64,000 bases of DNA from Streptomyces asiaticus. Lineage in GTDB: Bacteria > Actinomycetota > Actinomycetes > Streptomycetales > Streptomycetaceae. Within the stretch, counting starts at the first letter, position 1. The number at the start of each line of letters is the position of its first letter. The notes under the pieces are model-generated. The model ran no database searches and was not told the DNA's origin. It worked only from the letters and a program-made list of their open reading frames with translations. The stretch is taken from the NCBI RefSeq assembly GCF_018138715.1, contig NZ_JAGSHX010000006.1, forward strand, positions 5,766,001-5,830,000, written 5' to 3'. Positions 8,393-17,744 of this stretch are shown one piece after another. The position numbers and the translations under genes were made by a program.

Positions 8393-10189
8393 TCAGCGGG
8401 TGCGGGCGTGCTGGGCGGCCAGGCGTACGGGCGCGTTGGCCGCGCCATAGCCCTGGTAGCCGTCGATCCGCTGGACGATCTCGAAGAAGACCCGGCCGAC
8501 GGTGGCCGTGTACAGGTGCAGGAAGGTGCCGCTGTCGTCCCGGTCGTAGAGCAGGCCGAGCTCCCGCAGGGTGCGATGGAGCCCGGGGTCGAGCTCATGG
8601 CGCGCTTCGAGGTCGTCGTAGTAGTTGTCGGGGATGGGCAGCAGGGGCGCGCCGCGTTCCCGCAGCCGGCGCGCGGTGGCGACGATGTCCCGGCTGTGCA
8701 GCGCGATGTGCTGCCGCAGCGAGCCGGACGGCCCCGAACCCGGGCGGATCTGGGCCACGTTGAGCGCGAGCCGCACCGAGCCGTCGGCGCCCGAGACGGC
8801 CCGGCTGCGCAGCAGCCCGTACGGATCGGCCAGTTCCAGGGACTCGTGCGGCCGCAGCCCCAGGACGGCGCGGTAGAACAGCGACGCCTCGTCGAAGTGG
8901 TGCCGGGGCTGGGTGAGCGCCACATGGTCGATATGGGTGATCCCGGCGGGGGAGGCGGAGGCGGCGCGCGGGGTGAAATCGCCGGTCCAGCTGGGGTGGT
9001 CGGGGTGTTCGGTGCGGCAGAAGAAGAGCTCGGTGGAGTCGGGCGCGGCCACCGCGTCCAGCGGGGCGTCCGCCACGGCCCGGTGGCGCGGCAGTACGGG
9101 GGCGAGCAGGGCCCGGGCCCGGCCCGCGGAGGCGGCCGGGTCGGGGGTCTCCAGGCCGATGGCGGCGAGCGCCGGTTCGGGGTGCCCGGTGGTGGCGTCG
9201 AGCCCGGAGTTGAGGACGATCCGGGCGTCGCCCTGCTCCCACAGTTCCACGGGCTTGGAGTGGTGGCGGCCGGTGCGGGCGAAGCCCAGCTCGGTCAGCA
9301 GCGCGGGCAGCTCCGGGCCGGTGGAGGCCAGTTCGGCGAAGGCGAAGCCGGTGGGGACGACGGGGGCGGGCAGATCGGTGCGGCCCGCGGCCTCCTCCAG
9401 GGCGATCAGCGAGCGCAGCGCGTCCACGGCGGTGCGAGCGGTGTCGCCCTGCCGGAAGACGTCGTTGAAGACCTCCAGGGACAGCGGCCCGTCGTAGCCG
9501 GCCCGCAGGACGTGCTCCAGCAGCCCGGCCACGTCGAGACCGCCCTGGCCGGGGAAGCAGCGGTAGTGGCGGCTCCACTGGAGGACGTCCATGGCCATCA
9601 GCGGGGCGTCGGCGAGCTGGAGGAAGAAGATCTTCTCGCCGGGGATCTCCTCGATGCCCTTGGGGTCCGAACCGCGCGAGAGGATGTGGAAGCTGTCCAG
9701 GCAGATGCCGAGCGCGGGGTGGTCGGCCTGCCGGACGATCCGCCAGGCGTGGTCGTAGGTGTTCACATGCCGCCCCCAGGCCAGCGCCTCGTAGGCGATG
9801 CGGATGCCGTGGGCGGCGGCCCGTTCGGCAAGCAGCCGCAGCTGCTCGGCGGCGAGGGCGTCGTCGTCGAGGGCGGCGGGGGAGACGCTGGAGCACACCA
9901 GCATCAGATCCGCCCCGAGCCGCTCCATGACCGCGAACTTCTTCTCGGCCCGGCGCAGCGTGCGGGCCAGGAGGTCCTCGGGCACGGCCTCGGCGTCGCG
10001 GAACGGCTGGAAGAGGTCGATGGTCAGGCCGAGTTCGGCGGCCCGGTCCCGGATCCGTTCCGGTGACAGGGGGCTGGCCAGCAGGTCGTTCTCGAAGATC
10101 TCGACCCCGTCGAAACCGGCGGCGGCGATGGCGGTGAGCTTCTCCTCGAGGGTGCCGCTGAGGCACACGGTGGCGATGGACTTGCGCAT
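8393..10189 (-). CDS. 3-dehydroshikimate dehydratase, TIM barrel fused to HPPD-like domain
   Basis: A 598-residue fusion matching the QuiC/QsuB class of dehydratases that turn 3-dehydroshikimate into protocatechuate. Residues 1-275 are a xylose-isomerase-like TIM barrel with likely metal ligands Glu134, Asp165, Gln191 and Glu239. Residues 280-598 are a vicinal-oxygen-chelate domain related to 4-hydroxyphenylpyruvate dioxygenase, with the His422/His494/Glu570 triad in place (IDHV, RQHIAL, FFEIVQR). The ATG at 10189 follows GGAGG, which lies inside the end of the upstream dehydrogenase gene 2 nt away. With the adjacent shikimate/quinate dehydrogenase it would form a catabolic path to protocatechuate. 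Confidence 0.88.
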   Translation of the reverse strand: MRKSIATVCLSGTLEEKLTAIAAAGFDGVEIFENDLLASPLSPERIRDRAAELGLTIDLFQPFRDAEAVPEDLLARTLRRAEKKFAVMERLGADLMLVCSSVSPAALDDDALAAEQLRLLAERAAAHGIRIAYEALAWGRHVNTYDHAWRIVRQADHPALGICLDSFHILSRGSDPKGIEEIPGEKIFFLQLADAPLMAMDVLQWSRHYRCFPGQGGLDVAGLLEHVLRAGYDGPLSLEVFNDVFRQGDTARTAVDALRSLIALEEAAGRTDLPAPVVPTGFAFAELASTGPELPALLTELGFARTGRHHSKPVELWEQGDARIVLNSGLDATTGHPEPALAAIGLETPDPAASAGRARALLAPVLPRHRAVADAPLDAVAAPDSTELFFCRTEHPDHPSWTGDFTPRAASASPAGITHIDHVALTQPRHHFDEASLFYRAVLGLRPHESLELADPYGLLRSRAVSGADGSVRLALNVAQIRPGSGPSGSLRQHIALHSRDIVATARRLRERGAPLLPIPDNYYDDLEARHELDPGLHRTLRELGLLYDRDDSGTFLHLYTATVGRVFFEIVQRIDGYQGYGAANAPVRLAAQHARTR

Positions 10190-10191
10190 GA

Positions 10192-11103
10192 TCAGCCTCC
10201 GGCGGGGAGCTCGAGCAGGTCGGAGAGGTCGGTGAGCATCTGTTCGGCGTCGGGTTCGCGGCCGGTGAAGAGGCGGAAGGCGTCGGCGGCCTGGAAGACG
10301 GCCATGCCGCCCCCGTCCAGGGTGCGGCAGCCGGCCGCGCGGGCGGCGGCCAGCAGCGGGGTCTCCAGCGGGCGGTAGACCACCTCGGCGACCCACAGCC
10401 CGGTCCGCAGCAGCTCCACGGGCAGCGGCAGCCCGGGGTGGGCGGCCATCCCGGTGGGGGTGGCGTGCACCAGCCCGTCGGCGTCGCCGACCGCCGCCGG
10501 GAGCCCGCCGGGCGCGACGGTACGGACCCGGGCCGCGCCGAACCGTGTCGCCAGCGTCTCGGCGAGCCCGGCAGCTCGCGCCGGGTCGGTGTCGGCCAGC
10601 GTCAGCCGGTCGGCGCCGACGGTCAGCAGCGCGTGGGCGACGGCGGCGCCCGCCCCGCCCGCGCCGAGCAGCACGATCTCGCCGGTGGGCGCGTCGGGCA
10701 GACCGCGGGCGAAGGAGCGGGCGAAGCCGGACCAGTCGGTGTTGTGGCCGATGGCCCGGCCGTCCTCGCCGAACACCACCGTGTTGACCGCGCCGAGCAG
10801 CGCGGCGTCCTCCGACAGCCCGTCGAGGTGCTCGATCACCGTCTGCTTGCACGGGTGGGTGATGTTCAGCCCGTCGAAGCCCAGCCGGGCGGCGGCCCGC
10901 ACCAGCTCGCCCACCCCGTCCGGGCCGAGCCCCAGCGGATCGATGTCGATCAGACGGTAGAGATACCGCAGCCCGTGGCGGTCGGCCTCGCGCTGGTGGA
11001 GGGCGGGGGAGAGCGAGGGGCCCACCCCGGATCCGATCAGCCCCACCAGACAGGACTCCCGCCCCTCCCGGCCTCCCCGCGACTGCCGCGTGCTGCCCCG
11101 CAT
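10192..11103 (-). CDS. Shikimate/quinate 5-dehydrogenase, AroE family
   Basis: A 303-residue AroE-fold oxidoreductase. The substrate domain has GSGVGPSLSPALHQ (about 24-37) and the Lys-containing NITHPCKQTVI (about 79-89), plus GHNTDWSGF. The nucleotide domain starts at LLGAGGAGAAVAHAL (about 144-158). Because it sits directly upstream of the dehydroshikimate dehydratase in one operon, a catabolic role (quinate or shikimate oxidation, as in QsuD) is more likely than aromatic amino-acid synthesis. The acceptor (NAD or NADP) cannot be settled by eye. The ATG at 11103 could be replaced by a downstream start, as the first ~18 residues are not family-like. Confidence 0.88.
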   Translation of the reverse strand: MRGSTRQSRGGREGRESCLVGLIGSGVGPSLSPALHQREADRHGLRYLYRLIDIDPLGLGPDGVGELVRAAARLGFDGLNITHPCKQTVIEHLDGLSEDAALLGAVNTVVFGEDGRAIGHNTDWSGFARSFARGLPDAPTGEIVLLGAGGAGAAVAHALLTVGADRLTLADTDPARAAGLAETLATRFGAARVRTVAPGGLPAAVGDADGLVHATPTGMAAHPGLPLPVELLRTGLWVAEVVYRPLETPLLAAARAAGCRTLDGGGMAVFQAADAFRLFTGREPDAEQMLTDLSDLLELPAGG

Positions 11104-11126
11104 ACCGGCGACCTCCCGCCTTCCCG

Positions 11127-11152
11127 ACTAATGTACGAACTGGTTCGTTAGT
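11127..11152. promoter_or_regulatory. Candidate TetR operator between divergent genes
   Basis: Core palindrome ACGAAC-TG-GTTCGT at 11135-11148, flanked by ACTAA (11127-11131) and TTAGT (11148-11152). It lies 24 bp before the dehydrogenase start and about 80 bp before the TetR start, so one site could control both directions. The symmetry is direct observation; the regulator assignment is by position. Confidence 0.6.
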
Positions 11153-11229
11153 AGCGTGGACAGTAAAGGCCCAGGACCGCCCTCTTGTGAACCCCCTGGA
11201 CGTAGCCCTGGACGTAGAGTGGCCCCAGC

Positions 11230-11877
11230 ATGAGCGATCAGCCGCCGAAGAACAGCCGTCTCCGCGACGCCGTCCGCACCCAGGCCGAGATCCTGGACGT
11301 CGCCACCCGCGAATTCGCCGAGCGCGGCTACGCCGGGGCCCGCGTCGACGAGATAGCCGCCCTCACCCGCACCACCAAGCGGATGATCTACTACTACTTC
11401 GGCGGCAAGGAACAGCTCTACATCAAGGTCCTGGAGCGCGCCTACACCGGCATCCGCGAGGCCGAACAGGCCGTGGACGTCACCGGTCTCGACCCCGCCG
11501 AGGCCATCCGGCACCTGGCCGAGCTGACCTTCGACCACCACACCGAACACGCCGACTTCATCCGGCTGGTGTCCATCGAGAACATCCACCGGGCCGAGCA
11601 CCTGGCCAAGTCCGAGACGCTGGCCAAGGCCGGCACACCGGTGATCGACCTGATCTCCGGGATCCTCGCCCGCGGCCGGGAGCAGGGCGTCTTCCGGGGC
11701 GACGCCGACGCCGTCGACGTCCACCTGATGATCAGCTCATTCGCCGTCTTCCCGGTGGCCAACCAGCACACCTTCGGCACCCTCTTCGGCCGCGACCCCC
11801 TGGACCCGGGGCGCCGCGCCCACTACCGCCGGATGGTCGGCGACATGGTCGTGGCGTACCTCCGCGCCGGGGCCTGA
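11230..11877 (+). CDS. TetR-family regulator of the shikimate/quinate cluster
   Basis: A 215-residue TetR protein. The N-terminal DNA-binding helices run about 17-63 (ILDVATREFAERGYAGARVDEIA, then TTKRMIYYYFGGKEQLY), and a helical ligand-binding domain follows. It is divergent from the dehydrogenase/dehydratase/transporter operon with a palindromic site between them. It is therefore the obvious local repressor, likely relieved by a pathway intermediate. After its stop a short palindrome (CCGTACGG repeated at 11880-11887 and 11891-11898) may end transcription against the convergent phosphatase gene. Confidence 0.9.
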   Translation: MSDQPPKNSRLRDAVRTQAEILDVATREFAERGYAGARVDEIAALTRTTKRMIYYYFGGKEQLYIKVLERAYTGIREAEQAVDVTGLDPAEAIRHLAELTFDHHTEHADFIRLVSIENIHRAEHLAKSETLAKAGTPVIDLISGILARGREQGVFRGDADAVDVHLMISSFAVFPVANQHTFGTLFGRDPLDPGRRAHYRRMVGDMVVAYLRAGA

Positions 11878-11929
11878 AACCGTACGGCGACCGTACGGCG
11901 CAGGGCCCGGCGCGAGGGGCGGGGTCGGC

Positions 11930-14566
11930 TCAGGACGGCATCGCGAGCTCGAACCAGACGACCTTGCCCGTGGACAGCCGGGTCGCGCCCCAGCGCCGCG
12001 CCATCCGGTTCACCAGATACAGCCCGCGCCCGCCCTCGTCGGACGGCCGGGCCTGGCGCAGCCGGGGGAGCTGCGGCACATCGTCGCCGACCTCGCAGCG
12101 CAGGACGTCCGTGCGCAGCAGCCGCAGCGTGATGGGCCGCTCCGCGTAGCGCACCGCGTTCGTCACCACCTCGCTGACCAGCAGCTCCACCGCGTCCGTC
12201 AGATCGTCGAGGTCCCAGCGGGCCAGCGCCCGGCGGGCCAGTCGGCGCGCCTGCCCGGCGGTCTGCGCCTTGGGGTCCAGGAACCAGTACGCGACATCGC
12301 TGGGCGCGATGCCCTCGAACCGGGCCGCGAGCAGCGCCACGTCGTCGTCGCGGTCGCCGGGGCCGAGCATGTCCAGCACCTCGTCGCACAGCGGCTCAAG
12401 CGGCGGCGGGTTGGGGCCGGTGAGCCGGGCGGTGGCGGTCAGCCGCTCCCGCAGCTGCTCGATCCCGGTCCACACATCGCGCATCCGCGACTCGACCAGG
12501 CCGTCGGTGTAGAGCATCAGGGTGGCCCCGGCGGGCGCGTCCAGCTCGACCGCCTCGAAGTCGACACCGCCGACCCCGATCGGCGCCCCCGGCGGCACCC
12601 GCAGCACCTCGGCGCGGCCGCCCCGGTGCAGCAGCAGCGGCGGCGGATGGCCCGCGTTGGCCACCACGATGCGGTGCGCGACGGGGTCGTAGACCGCGTA
12701 CAGGCAGGTGGCCATGCGGTCGGTGCCCAGCCGCTGGGCCTGCTCGTCCAGGTGGTGCAGCACCTCCTGGGGCGGCAGGTCGAGCCCGGCGAGGGTCTGC
12801 GCGGTGGTGCGCAGCTGGCCCATGATCGCGGCGGAGGTCATCGAATGGCCCATCACATCGCCGACCACCAGCGCCACCCGGTTGCCCGGCAGCGGGATCG
12901 CGTCGTACCAGTCGCCGCCGACCCGCGCGGTCTCGGCCGCGGGCAGATAGCGGCTGGCCAGCCGGACGCCGGTGGGCTGCGGCAGCGAGTCGGGCAGCAT
13001 GGTGCGCTGGAGCTCGTCCGCGATGTACACCTCGCGCCCGTACAGCACCGCCTTGTCGACGCCGAGCGCGGTGTGGGTGGCCAGCTGGGCCGCCACCAGC
13101 AGATCGTCGGGTTCGAACGGCGGCCGGTCCGGGCGGCGTACGAACACGGCCGCGCCGATCACCCGGCGGCGGCCGCGCAGCGGCGCCAGCACGGTGCGCT
13201 GACCGGTCGCCACCGACGGCCCTTCGCCGAGCAGTTCCGGCAGCGCGGCGCGGGCCGCCTGCGAGTCGCCGAAGACCGGCCGCACCCCGCGCAGCACCTC
13301 GGCCAGCGGGCCGCCCGCCTCCACCTCGCACAGTTCGGCGGCCGGGCCGCCGCCCACCGCGGGCGACAGATCCGGCTGGGAGGGCAGCAGCGACAGCCGG
13401 CCGCTGTCGGTGTCCTGGTCCAGCGGGATCCGGTCGGTGCGGCGCAGCCGCAGCACCACCGGGCCGACCGGGCGCTCGTCGCCGACCGGCAGCGGATCGC
13501 GCAGATAGACCAGGATCGCGTCGGCGAAGGTGGGCACGGTGGCCCGGCACAGGCCCAGCACGATCTCGTCCAGGTCGATGCCCCGGGCGATCCGGCGGGT
13601 GGCGGCCCCCACGAACCGCAGCCGGTCGCCGCTCCGGTCCCGCGCGGTGGCCGCCTCGGCGGCCGCGGAGCCGCCCGCGGGCGGCACGGTGGGCGCTCCG
13701 CCCTCCGGCGCGCTGTAGGCGACCTCACCCGCCGTGGCCGCCGCGGTGTGGGCGTCGCCGGATCCGGATGCTCTGCGGGCGTCGTTGGATCCGGGTGCTG
13801 TGTGTGGATCGCCGGACCCGGCCGCCGCGTGGGACTCGCTCGACCCGGCCGCCGCATGCGTTTCGCCGGACCCGGCCGCCGCATGGGCCTCGCCAGATCC
13901 GGTTGCCGTATGTGCTTCACCAGCCCCGGCCGTCGCGGAAGCCTCGCACGGCCGCTCCGGATGCTCGCCCGCGCCGGTGCCCCGGCGCGCCGCTTCCCGG
14001 CCGCGTCCGTCGCCCTGGGCGGCCGGGGGCTGCTCGTCGGGGCCGGTGCCGCCGTTCGCTCCCGGCCGGCGCGACGCGCCTCTTGCGGCATTGCGATCCG
14101 CGTCCCACACAGGCTCGCCCTCCGGTGTGCCGTGCTCCGGCTGCGCCGGGTGCTCGCTCTCCGCCGTGTTCCGGCGCTCCCTGCCTCCGCCACCGCGCGC
14201 CGCGGCGGCGCTCCCCCGCCCGTCCGCGCCGTCCGCGCCGCTCCTGCCGCGGCCACGGCGCGCGGGCCCGGTCCGGTCGGCGCCCTCGCCGCGCTCGGGG
14301 GCGGCGCCGCGCCCTCTGGCGCGGGGCGCGGGCTCCCCGGCCGGACCCGGGGGTCCGTCGTGGGCCGCCGGGCCGGCGGGCCGGTCCGTGGGGTAGGCCG
14401 GACGCGGGCGGCCGTCACCCGGCTCCTGGCCGGGGGCAGCCGTCTGCCGCACGGCGGTCCGCGGGTCCGGGACCGCGCCGTGCGCGTCGTCGGGCGCGGC
14501 CGCGCCCGGGGCGGCGGCAGAGGTGGCCGCCTGCCGCCTGCTGTGGGAGGTGGGGTGCTCCGTCAC
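11930..14566 (-). CDS. SpoIIE-type PP2C phosphatase with GAF-like sensor and HATPase domain
   Basis: About 878 residues from a GTG at 14566 (a longer start at 14617 is possible). Residues 1-310 are low-complexity and charged. They include about six degenerate copies of a GSGEAHAAA-like unit (about 215-280). A GAF-like domain spans about 315-500. The SpoIIE PP2C domain follows, with VGGDWYD (about 549-555), GDVMGHS, NAGHPPP and YTDGLVE. The C-terminal 120 residues are a GHKL ATPase (EVVTNAVRYAE, DEGGRGLYLVNRMA). Such proteins dephosphorylate anti-sigma antagonists and may also act as anti-sigma kinases. It is convergent with the TetR gene. Confidence 0.9.
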   Translation of the reverse strand: MTEHPTSHSRRQAATSAAAPGAAAPDDAHGAVPDPRTAVRQTAAPGQEPGDGRPRPAYPTDRPAGPAAHDGPPGPAGEPAPRARGRGAAPERGEGADRTGPARRGRGRSGADGADGRGSAAAARGGGGRERRNTAESEHPAQPEHGTPEGEPVWDADRNAARGASRRPGANGGTGPDEQPPAAQGDGRGREAARRGTGAGEHPERPCEASATAGAGEAHTATGSGEAHAAAGSGETHAAAGSSESHAAAGSGDPHTAPGSNDARRASGSGDAHTAAATAGEVAYSAPEGGAPTVPPAGGSAAAEAATARDRSGDRLRFVGAATRRIARGIDLDEIVLGLCRATVPTFADAILVYLRDPLPVGDERPVGPVVLRLRRTDRIPLDQDTDSGRLSLLPSQPDLSPAVGGGPAAELCEVEAGGPLAEVLRGVRPVFGDSQAARAALPELLGEGPSVATGQRTVLAPLRGRRRVIGAAVFVRRPDRPPFEPDDLLVAAQLATHTALGVDKAVLYGREVYIADELQRTMLPDSLPQPTGVRLASRYLPAAETARVGGDWYDAIPLPGNRVALVVGDVMGHSMTSAAIMGQLRTTAQTLAGLDLPPQEVLHHLDEQAQRLGTDRMATCLYAVYDPVAHRIVVANAGHPPPLLLHRGGRAEVLRVPPGAPIGVGGVDFEAVELDAPAGATLMLYTDGLVESRMRDVWTGIEQLRERLTATARLTGPNPPPLEPLCDEVLDMLGPGDRDDDVALLAARFEGIAPSDVAYWFLDPKAQTAGQARRLARRALARWDLDDLTDAVELLVSEVVTNAVRYAERPITLRLLRTDVLRCEVGDDVPQLPRLRQARPSDEGGRGLYLVNRMARRWGATRLSTGKVVWFELAMPS

Positions 14567-14623
14567 GCGTGGGTTTCCATCCGTCCGGGGCCGTGCGCCC
14601 GCGTCTCGTGGGCGCACCGAGTG

Positions 14624-15343
14624 TCAGGCACGTCGTCGGCAGTTCAGATAGAGCTGGATCTCGGGTGGTACGTCCGTGCTGGCCGGGGCGTACGCGTGCG
14701 AGTCCTCCCCGGCGACCTCGAAGCCCGCATCGCGGACGGCCTGGCGCAGCTCGTCCCGCAGATAACCGGATACCCGGACCGAGTTGCCGAGGAACGGAAT
14801 GGGGAAGTCGTCGATGTCCGCCTCCACCATGCCCAGCCCCAGCAGCCCCCCGGGTCTCAGGACGGCGTGCAGGGTCCGCAGTGCGTACGGGATCTCCGGG
14901 CGGGGCAGCAGCAGCAGCGTGAAGTAGGCGGCGATGCCGTCGAACGGGCCGAGCTCCCGGGGGCCTCCGGGGCCGTACCGGCCGCCCACCCGCAGATCGA
15001 CGATGTCCACATGGTGGAAGGTGGCCTCCGGCACATTGTCCCGGGCCAGCTTGAGCATTCCCGGGGAGATGTCGATGCCGACCACCTCGTGCCCCGCGTC
15101 GACCAGCTGACGGGCCGTGGGCAGGCCCGTACCGCAGCCGACGTCGAGCACCCGGGAGCCGGGCGGAAGCGTCTCGGCCAGCCAGCGGCCGGCGTCGATC
15201 TGGCCCTCCTTGTGCGGAAAGGCGTCGTCGTAGCGGTCGCCGATGTGGTCGAAGGCTTCCGCCTGACCGCTGCGGTCCAGCGCGAGGCGGTCGAAGTCCG
15301 CGTAGCCCTCGTAACCGTCCCCGTGCTCGTCCTCACCGCTCAC
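14624..15343 (-). CDS. Class I SAM-dependent methyltransferase
   Basis: A 239-residue enzyme with motif I VLDVGCGTGLPTA (about 65-77), the acidic loop at the end of strand 2 (GHEVVGIDISPGM), and the post-motif region ALRTLHAVLRPGGLLGLGMVE. The N-terminal RSGQAEAFDHIGDRYDDAFP resembles small-molecule methyltransferases of the ubiE/tellurite group. The substrate is unknown. It is 57 bp from the upstream end of the phosphatase gene on the same strand and could be co-transcribed with it. Confidence 0.88.
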   Translation of the reverse strand: MSGEDEHGDGYEGYADFDRLALDRSGQAEAFDHIGDRYDDAFPHKEGQIDAGRWLAETLPPGSRVLDVGCGTGLPTARQLVDAGHEVVGIDISPGMLKLARDNVPEATFHHVDIVDLRVGGRYGPGGPRELGPFDGIAAYFTLLLLPRPEIPYALRTLHAVLRPGGLLGLGMVEADIDDFPIPFLGNSVRVSGYLRDELRQAVRDAGFEVAGEDSHAYAPASTDVPPEIQLYLNCRRRA

Positions 15344-15477
15344 GACTCCGCCCCCTCCTGTGACATTACGTCAGATCTTGCGCATCGCCCGTGACTTGCG
15401 CCGGCGTCTGGTGTCCCGCATGGGCAGTGTTCCGGACGACGATCCTACGTTTGAAACACTGGGACACGACAAGAGGT

Positions 15478-16179
15478 TCATGACCTCGAGTGTGCCGAGG
15501 TGTGCTTCTTGTCCGTACGGCCCCAGTCCGCCGGAAGAGCGGGCACGGACCACGCGGGGTCGGGCCGCCAGTTCTCCCACCCGTCCCGGAAGGGCGCTCC
15601 CCAGGACTCGATGGTCGCCGCGGCCGCCTGCCCGGCGGCCCGGACCCGCTCCGCCTGCTCGGGACCCATCAGCCCGGCCCGCTGCGCCTGCGCGAACTCG
15701 TCCTCGTCCTTCCATTCCCAGCTGCGGTCGGGGTAGACCGCGATGTCCAGGAAGTGGTCCTCGGAGTCCATTCCGCGGTCCCAGCGGACCAGCGGCTCCT
15801 CCAGGTTCACGTACCAGTTCCGGAACTGCCAGCCATGGTCCCAGAACAGCCACACCGACCACGGCTCGCCGGGCCGGGCCAGCTTCAGCACACCGGTGCC
15901 GAACCACTGGGACCGCGCGGTGGTCCGCGGCTTGGTGTACCGGGTGGACAGCGGCTCGTGGTGCACCGAGGTGCCGTCGGTGAGCTGCGGTTTGACGCAG
16001 ATGGTGCCGGGGGCGAGCCAGACGGCGAGCAGCTCCGCGGTGTCCTCGACGACGGTTACGGGACGGCAGATGTGGATGAGGTGGGAGGCGTTCGCCCGAT
16101 AGCGCCACAGAATGTGGTCGCCCGGTGCCCACCGGGCGATGTCCGCCGTCCCCGTCGTCTCCACGATGTCCGCTGTCAT
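15478..16179 (-). CDS. DUF402 (FomD-like) domain protein
   Basis: A 233-residue protein. The conserved core includes ILWRYRANASHLIHICRPV, SVWLFWDHGWQFRNWYVNLE and the acidic DSEDHFLDIAVYPDRSWEWKDEDEF, all typical of DUF402. FomD and related members hydrolyse nucleoside phosphate esters with divalent metal. The Asp/Glu cluster here would be the metal site, but the substrate in this protein is unknown. ATG at 16179. The gene is followed at 15344-15477 by a spacer with no visible coding content before the methyltransferase start. Confidence 0.8.
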   Translation of the reverse strand: MTADIVETTGTADIARWAPGDHILWRYRANASHLIHICRPVTVVEDTAELLAVWLAPGTICVKPQLTDGTSVHHEPLSTRYTKPRTTARSQWFGTGVLKLARPGEPWSVWLFWDHGWQFRNWYVNLEEPLVRWDRGMDSEDHFLDIAVYPDRSWEWKDEDEFAQAQRAGLMGPEQAERVRAAGQAAAATIESWGAPFRDGWENWRPDPAWSVPALPADWGRTDKKHTSAHSRS

Positions 16180-16247
16180 GAGCAGATCTTAGGTGCGCGC
16201 GGGCCGCGATGCCGTGACCTATGACGCAACCGGGGGCCAACGCCCGG

Positions 16248-17666
16248 CTAAGGATGTGTCATGCGCAGGACGTCAAGGGCCTCGTCCAGCTGGTCGAGCG
16301 TCAGCAGCCCCCGCTCCACGTAGCCGGACTCCAGCACCACCTCGCGGATCGTCTTGCGCTCGGCAAGCGACCGCTTGGCCACCTTCGCCGCCTCCTCGTA
16401 CCCGAGGTAGCGATTGAGCGGGGTCACGACGGACGGCGAGGACTCCGCGTACTCCCGGGCCCGCTCGGCGTCGGCGGTGATCCCGTCGATCGTGCGGTCC
16501 GCGAGCAGCCGCGAGACATTGGTCAGCAGCCGGATCGACTCCAGCAGATTCTTGGCGATCACCGGGAGCATCACATTGAGCTCGAAGTTCCCGGCGGCCC
16601 CGGCCGTGGCGACGGTGGTGTCATTGCCGGTGACCTGCGCCGCGACCATCAGCGTGGCCTCGGGGATCACCGGGTTGACCTTCCCCGGCATGATCGACGA
16701 GCCGGGCTGGAGATCGGGCAGCGCGATCTCGGCGAGCCCGGTGCGCGGGCCCGAGGCCATCCAGCGCAGATCGTTGGCGATCTTGGTGAGGCCGACCGCG
16801 ATGGTCCGCAGCTGTCCGGACGTCTCGACCAGCCCGTCCCGCGCGCCCTGCGCCTCGAAGTGGTCCCTGGCCTCGGTCAGCGGCAGCCCGGTGGTGCGGG
16901 TCAGCTCGGTGATGACGGCGGCGGCGAACCCGGGCGGGGTGTTGATCCCGGTGCCCACCGCCGTACCGCCCAGCGGCAGCTCGGCCAGCCGGGGGAGCGA
17001 GGCGCGCAGCCGCTCGATCCCGTACCGCACCTGGGCCGCGTAGCCGCCGAACTCCTGACCGAGGGTCACCGGAGTGGCGTCCATCAGATGGGTCCGCCCC
17101 GCCTTGACCACCTCGGCGAACTCGGCGGCCTTGCGCTCCAGCGCCTCCGCCAGATGGGCCAGGGCCGGGATCAGATCGCCGGTGACGGCCGCGGTGGCCG
17201 CGATGTGGATGGACGAGGGGAAGACGTCGTTGGAGGACTGGCTGGCGTTGACGTGGTCATTGGGGTGCACCGGGCGGCCCAGGCGCTCGCTCGCCAGCGT
17301 GGCCAGCACCTCGTTGGTGTTCATGTTGGACGAGGTGCCGGAGCCGGTCTGGAAGACGTCCACCGGGAAGTGGTCGTCCCAGCGGCCCTCGGCGACCTCG
17401 GCCGCCGCCTCCGAGATCGCCCCCGCGACGTCCTTGTCCACCACGCCCAGCTCGGCGTTGACCAGGGCGGCCGCGCCCTTGATCCGGGCCAGCGCCTGGA
17501 TGTGCGCCCGCTCCAGGCGCTGCCCGCTGACGGGGAAGTTCTCCACCGCCCGCTGGGTCTGGGCGCGCCACTTGGCGTGCGCGGGCACCCTGACCTCTCC
17601 CATCGAGTCGTGCTCGATGCGGTAGCCCTCCTGGGGGCCGTCGTCGCGGTGGCTCTCGTCGGTCAT
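16248..17666 (-). CDS. fumC: Fumarate hydratase class II
   Basis: A 472-residue homotetrameric TCA-cycle enzyme that interconverts fumarate and malate without iron. The signature [11 protein letters not shown] lies at about 322-332, with [10 protein letters not shown] (107-116), [10 protein letters not shown] (138-147) and [11 protein letters not shown] (191-201) forming the active site. I chose the ATG at 17666 because GGAGGT sits 6 nt upstream; an upstream in-frame start at 17687 lacks this. A second, unrelated iron-sulfur fumarase lies about 11 kb away at 28.5-30.2 kb. Confidence 0.96.
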   Translation of the reverse strand: MTDESHRDDGPQEGYRIEHDSMGEVRVPAHAKWRAQTQRAVENFPVSGQRLERAHIQALARIKGAAALVNAELGVVDKDVAGAISEAAAEVAEGRWDDHFPVDVFQTGSGTSSNMNTNEVLATLASERLGRPVHPNDHVNASQSSNDVFPSSIHIAATAAVTGDLIPALAHLAEALERKAAEFAEVVKAGRTHLMDATPVTLGQEFGGYAAQVRYGIERLRASLPRLAELPLGGTAVGTGINTPPGFAAAVITELTRTTGLPLTEARDHFEAQGARDGLVETSGQLRTIAVGLTKIANDLRWMASGPRTGLAEIALPDLQPGSSIMPGKVNPVIPEATLMVAAQVTGNDTTVATAGAAGNFELNVMLPVIAKNLLESIRLLTNVSRLLADRTIDGITADAERAREYAESSPSVVTPLNRYLGYEEAAKVAKRSLAERKTIREVVLESGYVERGLLTLDQLDEALDVLRMTHP

Positions 17667-17744
17667 GGGGACACCTCCGTCCAGCACAGCGTCTTCACGT
17701 CACGCCGTGTTCCCGCGCCCGCTGAGCCGAACGGGTGAGCCCGG

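Noticed and set aside
8393..10852. 819-residue frame covering dehydratase and dehydrogenase
   Set aside because: The family-like part begins at ATG 10189; the upstream extension is out of frame with the real AroE-like gene.
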